Assembly: GCA_017506735.1 (NCBI GenBank)
Contig: JAFVMW010000055.1
Coordinates: 1-64,000, forward strand
Source of the DNA: Oscillospiraceae bacterium
Lineage (GTDB): Bacteria > Bacillota > Clostridia > Oscillospirales > Oscillospiraceae
Direction of reading: 5' to 3'
DNA: 64,000 nucleotides
The number at the start of each line of letters is the position of its first letter. Positions within the stretch are counted from its first letter, which is position 1. A model generated the notes under the pieces. The model did no database searches and was not told the DNA's origin. It was given only the letters and a program-made list of their open reading frames with translations. Of this stretch, positions 44,348-51,770 are shown in pieces. Both the position numbers and the translations under genes were made by a program.

Positions 44348-45657
44348 TAAAAGACACCTGCCTTCCAAGTATTACGGACAGGAGGTTCCATGACCGGAGG
44401 AAGGGACTCCCCTGCCACCTGCCCGTCGTCGATGATGATGGTACATTCGGAACCGGTGCTGACCCGGGTGGCGATGGCCTGCAGGTTCTGACTCTGGAGC
44501 CAGTTGCCAAACTCCCGGAGGGTGTTCAGATCCATCTGCTCCAGCTTATCCAGAAGCACAAAGCCGCACCGGGGATTCAGCGCCCGAACGATTGCGGTGG
44601 CAACCTTCAGCTGATCGCTGCCGCTCATGCCGTCCCACTTCTTTCCGTGGTAAGTCAGCTCACCGGCCTCCACAGACAGTCCTTCCAGAGGAAGCACCGC
44701 ACCGTTGAGCAGATCCACCTTTGCCTGCCGGGTGCTTTCCAGTTCTCCGGTGAGGGCATCGTACTGCTCCTGATACCGCTGGGCCTCCTGCTCAGACCGC
44801 TCCCGGTCGGAGTTAGCCCTTACCTTGATGTTGATGGCCTCGATATTCATCAGATCCTGCTCAATCTGAGCGGTGGATTCATCGTGGAGATCTTCGGCAG
44901 ACTTCCGGGCAGTCTCCAGGTCGGCAATGAGTAATTCATACTGCTCGTTCATCTCTTTCAAAACAGCTTCCTGCCGGACAATATCCCGTGCCAGCTGGTG
45001 GCATTCGTTGTCTAACCTGTCGGCAATCTGCCGCTTGCGCTGGTTCTCACCATTCCGGGCGAGAATGGCCTGCTGCCGCTGAATCAGTTCATAGGCAGAC
45101 ACAGGCTCCTTCGGTGCGTCCGGGTAGAAGGGCATTTCCAGAGCGAACTTCTTCTTCCGGTCTGCCTCCTGGCCGATCATGCGCCGCCGGTTGTAGAGAT
45201 CCGTCTCCTGCCGTTCCAGTGCCCGGAGCTGATCACCCACACCGATGATCTGCAAGAGGGTGTTGGCCTTCTCCCGGTTGGGGGCTTCCATGAACTTGGG
45301 AAGGTTCAGGGCCAGCTCCTCCACGAAGCTGTTCAGTAGCTGCTGTCCACTGCGCTTGCCATTGGGGTCGGTGACTTTCAGTGCGCTGTTCTTGCCGGAG
45401 CGTTCCACCACCAGTCCGTTGGACAGAGTGATCTTCACCATGGGCGGCAGCACCGAGCCGTCCCGAACGGGGTTGCTGGGCTTGTACCGGTCGCCGCCCA
45501 GAGCCCATGCGATGGTGTCCAGGATGCTGGTCTTGCCCTGATTGTTATTGCCCCCGATGACAGTCAGTCCAGACGCGGCAGGCTCCAGAGCCACAGCCCG
45601 GATCCGCTTGACGTTCTCAAATTCGAGGGCATTGATTTTGATGGATTCCATTTGCAA
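44347..45657 (-). CDS. SbcC/RecN-like ATPase with coiled coil
   Basis: 436 residues. Walker A VIGGNNNQGKTS near 37, a central coiled coil (about 140-330), then the ABC-type signature MSGSDQLKVATAIVRAL and Walker B CGFVLLDKLEQMD, the SMC-like order. Probably works with the AAA ATPase, DUF669 protein and helicase in phage recombination-dependent replication. ATG 45657 or the ATG two codons later is the start. Confidence 0.88.
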   Translation of the reverse strand: MQMESIKINALEFENVKRIRAVALEPAASGLTVIGGNNNQGKTSILDTIAWALGGDRYKPSNPVRDGSVLPPMVKITLSNGLVVERSGKNSALKVTDPNGKRSGQQLLNSFVEELALNLPKFMEAPNREKANTLLQIIGVGDQLRALERQETDLYNRRRMIGQEADRKKKFALEMPFYPDAPKEPVSAYELIQRQQAILARNGENQRKRQIADRLDNECHQLARDIVRQEAVLKEMNEQYELLIADLETARKSAEDLHDESTAQIEQDLMNIEAINIKVRANSDRERSEQEAQRYQEQYDALTGELESTRQAKVDLLNGAVLPLEGLSVEAGELTYHGKKWDGMSGSDQLKVATAIVRALNPRCGFVLLDKLEQMDLNTLREFGNWLQSQNLQAIATRVSTGSECTIIIDDGQVAGESLPPVMEPPVRNTWKAGVF

Positions 45658-45681
45658 ATCTCCTATCTATGTGTTAGACTA

Positions 45682-45741
45682 GGGATGGAGTAACATCCCT
45701 GCCGCCCGATTCCGGTCTTGCCCACCGGAGGGCGGCTTTTT
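45682..45741 (+). ncRNA. Possible small antisense RNA upstream of the SbcC-like gene
   Basis: On the plus strand, against all neighbouring genes, GGGATG/CATCCC forms a short hairpin (45682-45699). A strong stem GCCGCCC/GGGCGGC with inner CCGGT/ACCGG (45701-45736) then runs into TTTTT. A promoter match TTGCAA-17-TAGACT lies at about 45653-45681. The transcript would overlap the leader of the SbcC-like gene in antisense. No U-run exists on the minus side. Confidence 0.4.
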
Positions 45742-45753
45742 ATTTACCCTGCA

Positions 45754-46098
45754 TCAGGACGCCTTGCCGATCTGGATGCCCAGAACGATGGACCATGCAA
45801 CGTTGCCGATGTGCATCAGATACCCGGCGATGTGGCCCACATGGGCAAGGATGATCAGGGTGGTACAGCCGATAACCCAGAGGGTGGCGTGCATGGCCAT
45901 GTGCTTAATGGCGGCGATGCGACGGGCCCGGAGGGCTTCCTCTGCCCGGCGCTGGTTTTCCAACTCAAACTGAGCGGAAGCACTGATGCGGTGGGTATGC
46001 TCCCGGTGGATCTGCTCCCGGTGTTCCCTGGTTGCGTTGTTGAGCACCGCGTGCTCCTGCGCCTCCTGCGCAGCGGGGATGGTGTTGGGTTCGTTCAT
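45754..46098 (-). CDS. Small phage membrane protein
   Basis: 114 residues. A charged helical N-terminus (MNEPNTIPAAQEAQEHAVLNNATREHREQIHREHTHRI) is followed by two membrane helices (about 68-85 and 88-108). GGAGG precedes ATG 46098. Role unknown. Confidence 0.7.
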   Translation of the reverse strand: MNEPNTIPAAQEAQEHAVLNNATREHREQIHREHTHRISASAQFELENQRRAEEALRARRIAAIKHMAMHATLWVIGCTTLIILAHVGHIAGYLMHIGNVAWSIVLGIQIGKAS

Positions 46099-46376
46099 GC
46101 GGATTCCTCCATTTTCTTGATTTGTTTGGTGGTGTACCCCAGAAACCGGAGGACATCAGCCGGTTCCAGCCCTGCCGCCGTGATTACCAGCCGAAGTTGG
46201 CTCACGGTGAAGCTGCTGGGGTCTTTCATCTTTCTGTTTACGGTAGCGGTGGGGATGCCGGACAAGTCGGCCAGATCTTTCTCATGGCGAAGCCCCTGAT
46301 TGACCAGTCCGTGGAACACCGCTTTGCGGAAGTCCTCATCCGCATATTGCTGGGCGTACTGCCGAATTCGCGGCAT
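46095..46376 (-). CDS. Phage helix-turn-helix protein
   Basis: 93 residues. Helix-turn-helix around KDLADLSGIPTATVNRKMKDPSSFTVSQLRLVITAAGL. Start MPRIRQYAQQYADEDF after AAAGGAGG. Probable early regulator. Confidence 0.75.
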   Translation of the reverse strand: MPRIRQYAQQYADEDFRKAVFHGLVNQGLRHEKDLADLSGIPTATVNRKMKDPSSFTVSQLRLVITAAGLEPADVLRFLGYTTKQIKKMEESA

Positions 46377-46437
46377 GATCGGTTCCTCCTTTGGTGATTC
46401 TTGGGTTTTGTGTCCGTTTTATTGGACATCGTGTGTG

Positions 46438-46662
46438 CTAGGATTCAAGTGGAGCATCAATCTCCAGAATGTTGCAGATTGCTTGAACGATTTTAGGTGC
46501 ATTTCTTTCACCAGTAAGGATTTTGTAAGTGTACCCACTGTCCATAAACAAACCGGTCTGAGAGCGCACCTTTTCCTCTAACCACTTCTGGGTTTTACCT
46601 CTACGCAAAAGCTCCGTCTTTACGCACAAACCGAACGGTGTCAATTTGCAGGATTCCAACAA
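46438..46662 (-). CDS. Cro-like XRE regulator
   Basis: 74 residues from TTG 46662, with AAGGAGG nine bases before it. LTPFGLCVKTELLRRGKTQKWLEEKVRSQTGLFMDSGYTYKILTGERNAPKIVQAICNILEI is a pattern I know from first early genes of clostridial prophages. It is transcribed away from the repressor across a shared operator region, so a Cro-like role is likely. Confidence 0.8.
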   Translation of the reverse strand: MLESCKLTPFGLCVKTELLRRGKTQKWLEEKVRSQTGLFMDSGYTYKILTGERNAPKIVQAICNILEIDAPLES

Positions 46663-46689
46663 ACCTAACCTCCTTCCGTACTTTATGTA

Positions 46690-46718
46690 TTGACAAGTAC
46701 GGAATACTGTACTATATT
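46690..46718 (+). promoter_or_regulatory. Plus-strand promoter in the switch region
   Basis: TTGACA (46690-46695) and TATATT (46713-46718), 17 bases apart, with a complete operator exactly in the spacer. It reads towards the repressor gene. Confidence 0.65.
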
Positions 46719-46837
46719 AAAAGTGCCAACCAACTAATAATGTACGGCATTCCGTGCCTCGCACCAGTATAGTAGCACTGATTTCCGTACAAGTCAACAC
46801 ATTTAGTACGGATTCCAGTATATTCGGCATTCCGTAC
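46697..46837. promoter_or_regulatory. Repressor operator array
   Basis: Five 16-base copies of a GTACGGnATnCCGTAC-like dyad: 46697-46712, 46742-46757, 46775-46790 (reverse), 46806-46821 and 46822-46837 (reverse). Extra half sites GTACGG are at 46676-46681 (reverse), 46867-46872 and 46890-46895, the last two inside the repressor gene. They sit on the promoters of both directions. Confidence 0.8.
46769..46797 (-). promoter_or_regulatory. Early (lytic) promoter
   Basis: Minus-strand TTGACT (46792-46797) and TACTAT (46769-46774) with a 17-base spacer that contains one operator. It would drive the Cro-like gene and the long early operon. Confidence 0.75.
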
Positions 46838-46855
46838 AAATTCGAGGTGCAATAA

Positions 46856-47278
46856 ATGGGTACTATGTACGGAATTATCGAGCAGCTTTGTACGGAACGC
46901 GGAATCAAACCCGGAAAGCTATGCTCTGAACTCGGAATCAGCCGCGGTATTCTGAGCGACCTGAAAGCCGGCCGGACGAAAAAGCTATCTGCAGAAAATG
47001 TCGCCAAAATATCTGCCTATTTTGGCGTATCTACAGACTATCTTCTGGGCAATGTAAGCGATCCGTTTTTCCATCTGGACAATGATCGTATCCTTAGAGA
47101 GATAAATAGTTACGAAGAAGAAAAGCCCCTCGTCAATGATGACAAGGAGCTTACTGAGTATTTGGAAATATTAAAAACACGGCCAGAAATGCGGATGCTA
47201 TTCCGGCTCTCCAAAGATGCCACTAAGGAGGACGTGGAAGCAGCGGTCCGGATCATCGAGGCCCTGCGCAAGAAATAG
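46856..47278 (+). CDS. CI-like XRE repressor
   Basis: 140 residues. N-terminal helix-turn-helix (IIEQLCTERGIKPGKLCSELGISRGILSDLKAGRTKKLSAENVAKISAYFGVSTDYLLG) followed by a helical C-terminal part without a LexA-type peptidase. So induction probably works through the ImmA-like protease encoded next. ATG 46856 has GAGGTG six bases before it. Its own coding sequence holds two half operators. Confidence 0.9.
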   Translation: MGTMYGIIEQLCTERGIKPGKLCSELGISRGILSDLKAGRTKKLSAENVAKISAYFGVSTDYLLGNVSDPFFHLDNDRILREINSYEEEKPLVNDDKELTEYLEILKTRPEMRMLFRLSKDATKEDVEAAVRIIEALRKK

Positions 47279-47288
47279 AGGAGATTCT

Positions 47289-47504
47289 ATGGGCAGCCAA
47301 GTCTATGTGCGAATGATTGCTTTTCCCAGAACCGTAAATGCCGTCACTTTGCCCAACGACGACGGTTCATTCGATGTCTATATCAATGCCAAACTACCTC
47401 CTGAGCTTCAGGTGAAAGCATTAGAGCACGAACTTGAGCATATCAATCGAGACCACTTCTATAACGAAGATCCGGTGGGGAGAAATGAGCTGGAGGCTGG
47501 ATGA
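47289..47504 (+). CDS. ImmA/IrrE-like metallopeptidase, short form
   Basis: 71 residues from ATG 47289 after GAGGAGATTCT. The zinc motif is EHELEHINRDHF (HExxH), with LPPELQVKALEHELEHI as in IrrE/ImmA proteins. ImmA cleaves the neighbouring phage repressor in ICEBs1-type systems. The family is usually longer, so this is near a minimal domain. Confidence 0.8.
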   Translation: MGSQVYVRMIAFPRTVNAVTLPNDDGSFDVYINAKLPPELQVKALEHELEHINRDHFYNEDPVGRNELEAG

Positions 47505-47619
47505 ATAAAAAGGCTGTAGCCTTCACCAGTGCGATCAAATAAATGTCACCTTTCACCTGTTGGCGACATATCCATCTGGAGGTATTATCCTCAGAATCAA
47601 ACAGAAAGAAGGAATTACC

Positions 47620-48555
47620 ATGGCATTGATCCCTTGCCCTGAATGCCAGCGTCAGATTTCTGACAAAGCATCGTTCTGCCCCCAATGTGGCTACCCGATG
47701 AATCCGGCCCCGCGCACGACTACTCCTCGTCCTGTGCCTGGCGCACGCCCTGTCACCCCTGCTCCCACGCCTCCTCCGCGTCCAGTCTACCAGCAGCCTC
47801 AAACCTACCCGGAAGCACCTCCAAGAGTTGTCCACGATCTCACCGATGAGGAAATGGCCGAACTGTGCCCCGGTATGGTTTCCACCTCCGTCAAAAAAGC
47901 AAAGAAGAAGTCCATCTTCAAGCGCTGGTGGTTCTGGGCTGTCGTGGTGGCTGTCGTGGTGGCGGCCGTGATCGGTGTGTTTTTGGCCAATGGAGAGTTC
48001 TCCTTATCCTCCATCATTCCTCCCAGTTCTGAAACCGAAGCTGGTGGGACTGTGACACCGGAATCTACAACATCCGGCGGCATTGACACGGATGAACATC
48101 TGCTCACTGTCGAGATCACCCTTCCTGGCTCCATGTTTGAGAACGAGGACATGACCACCTTTGACCCCGAGATCTATGCTGAGGAAAACAATTTCCTGTC
48201 CGCCAAGATCAACGAAGATGGTTCTGTCACCATCAAGATGACACGATCCAGGCACAACGAACTTCTGAAAGAGATGTCCGATTCTCTGGATGCAAGCTTT
48301 GCAGAACTTATTGAAGGCGAAGATACCCCTTATATCAAGGAAATCACTCACAATGATGATTTCAGCGTTGTTACGATCCGTGTTGACCGTGCCGCATACG
48401 AAAACTCCTGGGACTTCACGCCCCTTACAGTGAGCATCAGCGCCATGTTTTACCAGGCATTTCTGGATATGGATTATCATGTAGAAATTATCATACTGGA
48501 TGTTGATACTGGCGATGTGATTAACACTTCTGTCTATCCCGGCGAAACAGAATAA
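47620..48555 (+). CDS. Zinc-ribbon, membrane-anchored protein in the lysogeny region
   Basis: 311 residues from ATG 47620 (GAAGG seven bases upstream). A zinc ribbon (IPCPECQRQISDKASFCPQCGYPM), a Pro-rich linker, a basic patch, one membrane helix (WWFWAVVVAVVVAAVIGVFLAN, about 107-128), a Thr/Ser linker and an exported alpha-beta domain (about 165-311). Not a phage structural gene. Its place beside repressor and integrase is where prophages keep genes expressed during lysogeny. Confidence 0.8.
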   Translation: MALIPCPECQRQISDKASFCPQCGYPMNPAPRTTTPRPVPGARPVTPAPTPPPRPVYQQPQTYPEAPPRVVHDLTDEEMAELCPGMVSTSVKKAKKKSIFKRWWFWAVVVAVVVAAVIGVFLANGEFSLSSIIPPSSETEAGGTVTPESTTSGGIDTDEHLLTVEITLPGSMFENEDMTTFDPEIYAEENNFLSAKINEDGSVTIKMTRSRHNELLKEMSDSLDASFAELIEGEDTPYIKEITHNDDFSVVTIRVDRAAYENSWDFTPLTVSISAMFYQAFLDMDYHVEIIILDVDTGDVINTSVYPGETE

Positions 48556-48564
48556 TAATAAAAA

Positions 48565-48592
48565 ACGCCCCGGTGCGCTAACACCGAGGCGT
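48565..48592 (-). terminator. Hairpin between the membrane protein and integrase genes
   Basis: ACGCCCCGGTG pairs with CACCGAGGCGT. A T6 run follows only on the minus strand. On the plus strand it may still slow polymerase ahead of integrase. Confidence 0.6.
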
Positions 48593-48713
48593 GTGCCAGA
48601 AGGAGCTACCAACTCCCAAAGGCCGTTGCAAACAAATCCACCCAAGAACCACCAAGGGAGCAGTCTGCCCATTTATTATACCTGCTCCCTGCCCAAAAAG
48701 CAAGGAGGAACCT

Positions 48714-49760
48714 ATGAAAATTCCCGAGCCGAGGAAACTCCCTTCTGGATCCTGGAATGTCCGAGTCCAGATCGACGGTGTCACCAGATCCATCACCAGA
48801 CCCACCAAAAAGGCCTGCATCCAGGATGCCGCTGCCCTGAAAACCGGCATCCGGAACGCCCCAAAGAAGAACGAAGCCACCCTATCCGCTGCCATCGACC
48901 GCTATATTTCCGACCGGGCAAATGTCCTCAGTCCTTCCACCATTCGTGGGTACCGGGCCATTCAGCGGCTCCGGTTCCAGCCCATGATGCAGCGGAACAT
49001 CGATACCATCAATCAGGAGCAGTGGCAGCGAGCCGTGAACCAGGAAGCCAAGCTCTGCTCTGCCAAAACGCTAAAAAACGCATGGGGATTCATCGCCTCT
49101 GTGATCGTGGATGCCACCGGCCAGCGCATTACAGTCCGGCTCCCTCAGGTGGTAGCAAACGATCTGCCCTACCTGACCGCCGAGCAGATCCCCACGTTTC
49201 TGGATGCCATCAAGGGGAACTATTGTGAGATCGCTATCCTGCTGGGGCTCTCCAGCCTTCGTCGGTCGGAGATCCTTGCCCTGCGGTGGGAGGACATCGA
49301 CCTGAAGAAAGGCTGTATCTACGTCCGTGGTGCTGCTGTGTTGGATGCTGATGGTAACCTGATCCAGCGGAAGGAAAACAAAAACACCAGTTCCCGGCGG
49401 ACCGTCCCGTTCCTGCTCCCCCAGCTCCGTGCCGCCGTGGAAGCCGCTGACAAAAGCACAGAATTTGTGGTGACCTGCAACCCGAACACCATCTGGAGCT
49501 GCACCAACAAAGCCTGTCGCGCCGCAGGCCTTCCGGAGATCGGTGCCCACGGCCTGCGCCGCAGTTTCGCCAGTCTCGCCTACCACCTCCAAATCCCGGA
49601 AGAGATCACCATGAAAGCCGGCGGTTGGTCTGATATCTATACCATGCGGAAAATCTACACCAAAGTATCTGACCTCGATATTACCACTCAGGGTGAGCGA
49701 TATGAGGCTTTTTTTGGAAAACTGGAACAAAAAACTGGAACGGAAACTGAAAACGCTTAG
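48714..49760 (+). CDS. int: Tyrosine recombinase (prophage integrase)
   Basis: 348 residues from ATG 48714 after AAGGAGG. An N-terminal arm-binding domain (KLPSGSWNVRVQIDGVTRSITRPTKKACIQDA) is followed by a core-binding domain (about 55-150). The catalytic domain carries SSLRRSEILALRW, HGLRRSFAS and GGWSDIYTMRKIYTK, with the nucleophile Tyr in KIYTK. The gene ends 28 bases before the attR core. Two arm-type repeats lie inside its last codons. Confidence 0.95.
   Translation: MKIPEPRKLPSGSWNVRVQIDGVTRSITRPTKKACIQDAAALKTGIRNAPKKNEATLSAAIDRYISDRANVLSPSTIRGYRAIQRLRFQPMMQRNIDTINQEQWQRAVNQEAKLCSAKTLKNAWGFIASVIVDATGQRITVRLPQVVANDLPYLTAEQIPTFLDAIKGNYCEIAILLGLSSLRRSEILALRWEDIDLKKGCIYVRGAAVLDADGNLIQRKENKNTSSRRTVPFLLPQLRAAVEAADKSTEFVVTCNPNTIWSCTNKACRAAGLPEIGAHGLRRSFASLAYHLQIPEEITMKAGGWSDIYTMRKIYTKVSDLDITTQGERYEAFFGKLEQKTGTETENA
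49719..49741. repeat. Integrase arm-type sites, right end
   Basis: AAACTGGAAC at 49719-49728 and 49732-49741, the same ten bases and the same 13-base spacing as at the left prophage end. They lie inside the integrase reading frame, encoding part of its C-terminus. Confidence 0.7.
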
Positions 49761-49788
49761 AGCCGCAACGGTTTTTCGCATTTCAAAA

Positions 49789-49817
49789 GTGGGTTCGAGT
49801 CCCATCTCTCGCACCAA
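49789..49817 (+). repeat. attR core (29 bp, tRNA 3' fragment)
   Basis: Identical to 11232-11260. It holds the T-arm and acceptor 3' strand of tRNA-Leu without the rest of the gene. Confidence 0.95.
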
Positions 49818-49851
49818 AATTCCGGTTACCCCTTACGGGGTGACCGGAATT
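49818..49851 (+). terminator. Original host terminator of tRNA-Leu, now after integrase
   Basis: AATTCCGGT/ACCGGAATT with inner ACCCC/GGGGT, followed by TTTT. It begins directly at the end of the attR core, so before integration it ended the tRNA transcript. Confidence 0.9.
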
Positions 49852-49865
49852 TTTTGTGCGGAGAT

Positions 49866-49987
49866 GGGACTCGAAAGCCCGGCCCAAGCGAAGCGAGGAT
49901 ACAAAACAGTCCGGTGGACTGTTTTGTAAGGCGTGGGAGAGTCCCTCAGATTTCATCCACATCCGGTACGAATGTGGATAAAATCTG
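49866..49987 (+). repeat. Structured repeat block A, copy 1
   Basis: Outer stem GGGACTC (49866-49872) with GAGTCCC (49939-49945) encloses a hairpin ACAAAACAGTCC-ggt-GGACTGTTTTGT (49901-49927). A second hairpin CAGATTT..AAATCTG with ATCCACAT/ATGTGGAT (49947-49987) follows at once. It starts just after a terminator. The second copy at 51817-51922 keeps the stems with different bases. No protein is encoded in 49818-50130. Confidence 0.8.
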
Positions 49988-49993
49988 AATATG

Positions 49994-50056
49994 TCCGATA
50001 CCGAAAAATTTTGGTATGAGCGCACTTTTCAAAAAGTCCTATAAGCAGACTCCACC
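49994..50056 (+). repeat. Structured repeat block B, copy 1
   Basis: Reads TCCGA..., then ATACC/GGTAT flanking an A/T run, then ACTTTTCAAAAAGT, CCTATAAG, and ACTC-CACC before a poly-A and terminator. About 75 percent alike to 51711-51770 by eye. Confidence 0.7.
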
Positions 50057-50062
50057 AAAAAA

Positions 50063-50087
50063 CCAGATACCCATTTGGGGTATCTGG
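50063..50087 (-). terminator. Terminator of the purine permease gene
   Basis: CCAGATACCC/GGGGTATCTGG hairpin with TTTTTT after it on the minus strand, about 45 bases past the permease stop. Confidence 0.9.
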
Positions 50088-50130
50088 TTTATTAATGTCT
50101 GGATGGAATATGCAAAAATTCCAGTGACAA

Positions 50131-51567
50131 TCACACGGCCAGGAAGAACTTCACGAGGAACAGTGCGGAAATGATATAGGTCAAGACAGAAACCTCTTTA
50201 GCCTTGCCGCCAAAGACCTTCATGATGGTGTAGCTGATCAGACCGATGCCGATGGCATGGCCGATGGAGCCAGAAACAGGCATACCAATGAGCATCAGGG
50301 ACACAGGAACCATCTGGTCCATATCGTTGAAGTCAACCTTTTGCAGACCCTGCAGCATCAGAACACCAACATAGATCAGTGCAGCGGAAGTAGCGGCTGC
50401 GGGAATGATGGCAGCAACAGGAGCAATGAACATACAGGCCAGGAACATCAGGCCACAGACCAGAGCAGTTAGGCCGGTACGGCCACCTGCCTCAACACCA
50501 GCAGCAGACTCAACGAAGGTAGTGACAGTGGAGGTGCCAGTGCAGGAACCGAAAACGGTACCAATGGCATCAGACAGCAGGGCTTCTTTCATGTGAGGCA
50601 TATTGCCGTTTTCGTCCACCATACCTGCGCGGGAGGCAGTGCCCACCAGAGTGCCGATGGTGTCGAACATATCGATGACACAGAAAGTAATGATCAGAGT
50701 AATGACTGTGAACCAGCCAATCTCTGCCAGACCGGCAAAATTGAACTTGAAGAAGGTGGTCTCCATCATGTCAGCCACAGGAGGCACAAAGGAGGCACTT
50801 GCCAGGGAAGCGAAGGGATTGGTGCCCAATAACACAAAGGAGCCAATCCAGTAGACAACAGAAGCGATCAGCATGCCAAACAGAACAGCTCCCTTAACAC
50901 CCTTCTTGGCCATGGCCACAATGGCAAACAGGCCGACAAACATGGTGACAACCGTCAGAACCATGGTGGCATAGCCAGCATCGCCCATATTGCCCTGCAG
51001 AACGCTGGGTGTCAGAGCACCGAAGAAGTCACGCATGACATAGAAGGGTGTGGTAAAACCATTACCCTCAGCATAAATGCCTACATTGGATCCTAAACCA
51101 ATGTTCATCAGCATCAGGCCGATAGCAGGAGAAATGCCCAGACGGATGCCCAAAGGAATGGATTCCACAATCTTCTCACGGACATTGAAGATGGACAGAA
51201 CAATAAACACGATGCCTTCAATCAGAATGATGATCAAGGCAGTCTGGAAGGAGGCTAGATAGCTCATACCGGTCAGTGTAACGACATTACCTACGACCAC
51301 GGCAAAGAAGCTGTTCAGACCCATGCCGGGAGCCATGCAGAAGGGCTTGTTGGCCAGGAATGCCATGCAGACCATACCCGTAAAGGAAGCCAGGCAGGTT
51401 GCCATAAAGACACCGTTCCATAGTGCGCTGCCAGCATCAAAATTTGTCAGCAGGTTGGGATTCAGGGCAATAATGTAAGCCATAGTCATAAAGGTGGTGA
51501 GACCTGCAATTATTTCGATTTTGGCATTTGTGCCATTTTCCTTCAATTTGAATAGTCTTTCTAACAT
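50131..51567 (-). CDS. NCS2 family purine permease (AzgA/PbuG-like)
   Basis: 478 residues, about 12-14 membrane helices. NAKIEIIAGLTTFMTMAYIIALNPNLL, the APGMGLNSFFA loop, CVIDMFDTIGTLVG, and GTSTVTTFVESAAGVEAGGRTGLTALV are AzgA-subfamily signatures. It should bring in hypoxanthine, guanine or adenine with protons. It has its own promoter with a leader of only about 45 bases, so there is no room for a purine riboswitch. It sits alone between the two pairs of A/B repeats. Confidence 0.93.
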   Translation of the reverse strand: MLERLFKLKENGTNAKIEIIAGLTTFMTMAYIIALNPNLLTNFDAGSALWNGVFMATCLASFTGMVCMAFLANKPFCMAPGMGLNSFFAVVVGNVVTLTGMSYLASFQTALIIILIEGIVFIVLSIFNVREKIVESIPLGIRLGISPAIGLMLMNIGLGSNVGIYAEGNGFTTPFYVMRDFFGALTPSVLQGNMGDAGYATMVLTVVTMFVGLFAIVAMAKKGVKGAVLFGMLIASVVYWIGSFVLLGTNPFASLASASFVPPVADMMETTFFKFNFAGLAEIGWFTVITLIITFCVIDMFDTIGTLVGTASRAGMVDENGNMPHMKEALLSDAIGTVFGSCTGTSTVTTFVESAAGVEAGGRTGLTALVCGLMFLACMFIAPVAAIIPAAATSAALIYVGVLMLQGLQKVDFNDMDQMVPVSLMLIGMPVSGSIGHAIGIGLISYTIMKVFGGKAKEVSVLTYIISALFLVKFFLAV

Positions 51568-51618
51568 ATGATATACCTTTCTTTCCTGATTCTAGTTAAG
51601 TGAAACTAATGCTTAATC

Positions 51619-51647
51619 ATTATACCATTTCATGAACGTGGAATCAA
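51619..51647 (-). promoter_or_regulatory. Promoter of the purine permease
   Basis: Minus-strand TTGATT (51642-51647), 17 bases, TATAAT (51619-51624). Confidence 0.85.
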
Positions 51648-51710
51648 GAATTATCAACGGGTTTTCTCTATAATAGTGAAGCAAAAACAAGGAAATTTGA
51701 TGATCTGAAA

Positions 51711-51770
51711 TCCGAAAAACCGTTGGTATGACAACATTTTTTGAAAAGTCCTATAAGAACACTCGCACAA
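51711..51770 (+). repeat. Structured repeat block B, copy 2
   Basis: TCCGAAAAA, TTGGTATGA, TTTTTTGAAAAGT, CCTATAAG, ACTCGCAC in the same order as copy 1, and again followed by poly-A and a terminator. Confidence 0.7.

Larger units (their letters stand above)
11232..49817. mobile_element. Complete-looking siphovirus-type prophage integrated in tRNA-Leu(GAG)
   Basis: A perfect 29-bp direct repeat marks both ends (11232-11260 and 49789-49817); the unit length is 38,557 bp. The left copy completes the tRNA and the right copy is a leftover fragment next to the integrase. The element contains integrase, repressor switch, replication, DNA methylation, packaging, head, tail, and lysis modules in the usual order with no broken core gene that I can see. 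Lysogeny genes are on the plus strand at the right end. Everything else is on the minus strand. Confidence 0.95.

Noticed and set aside
51568..51620. Possible purine riboswitch before the permease
   Set aside because: The leader is only about 45 bases and lacks the conserved purine-aptamer strings.
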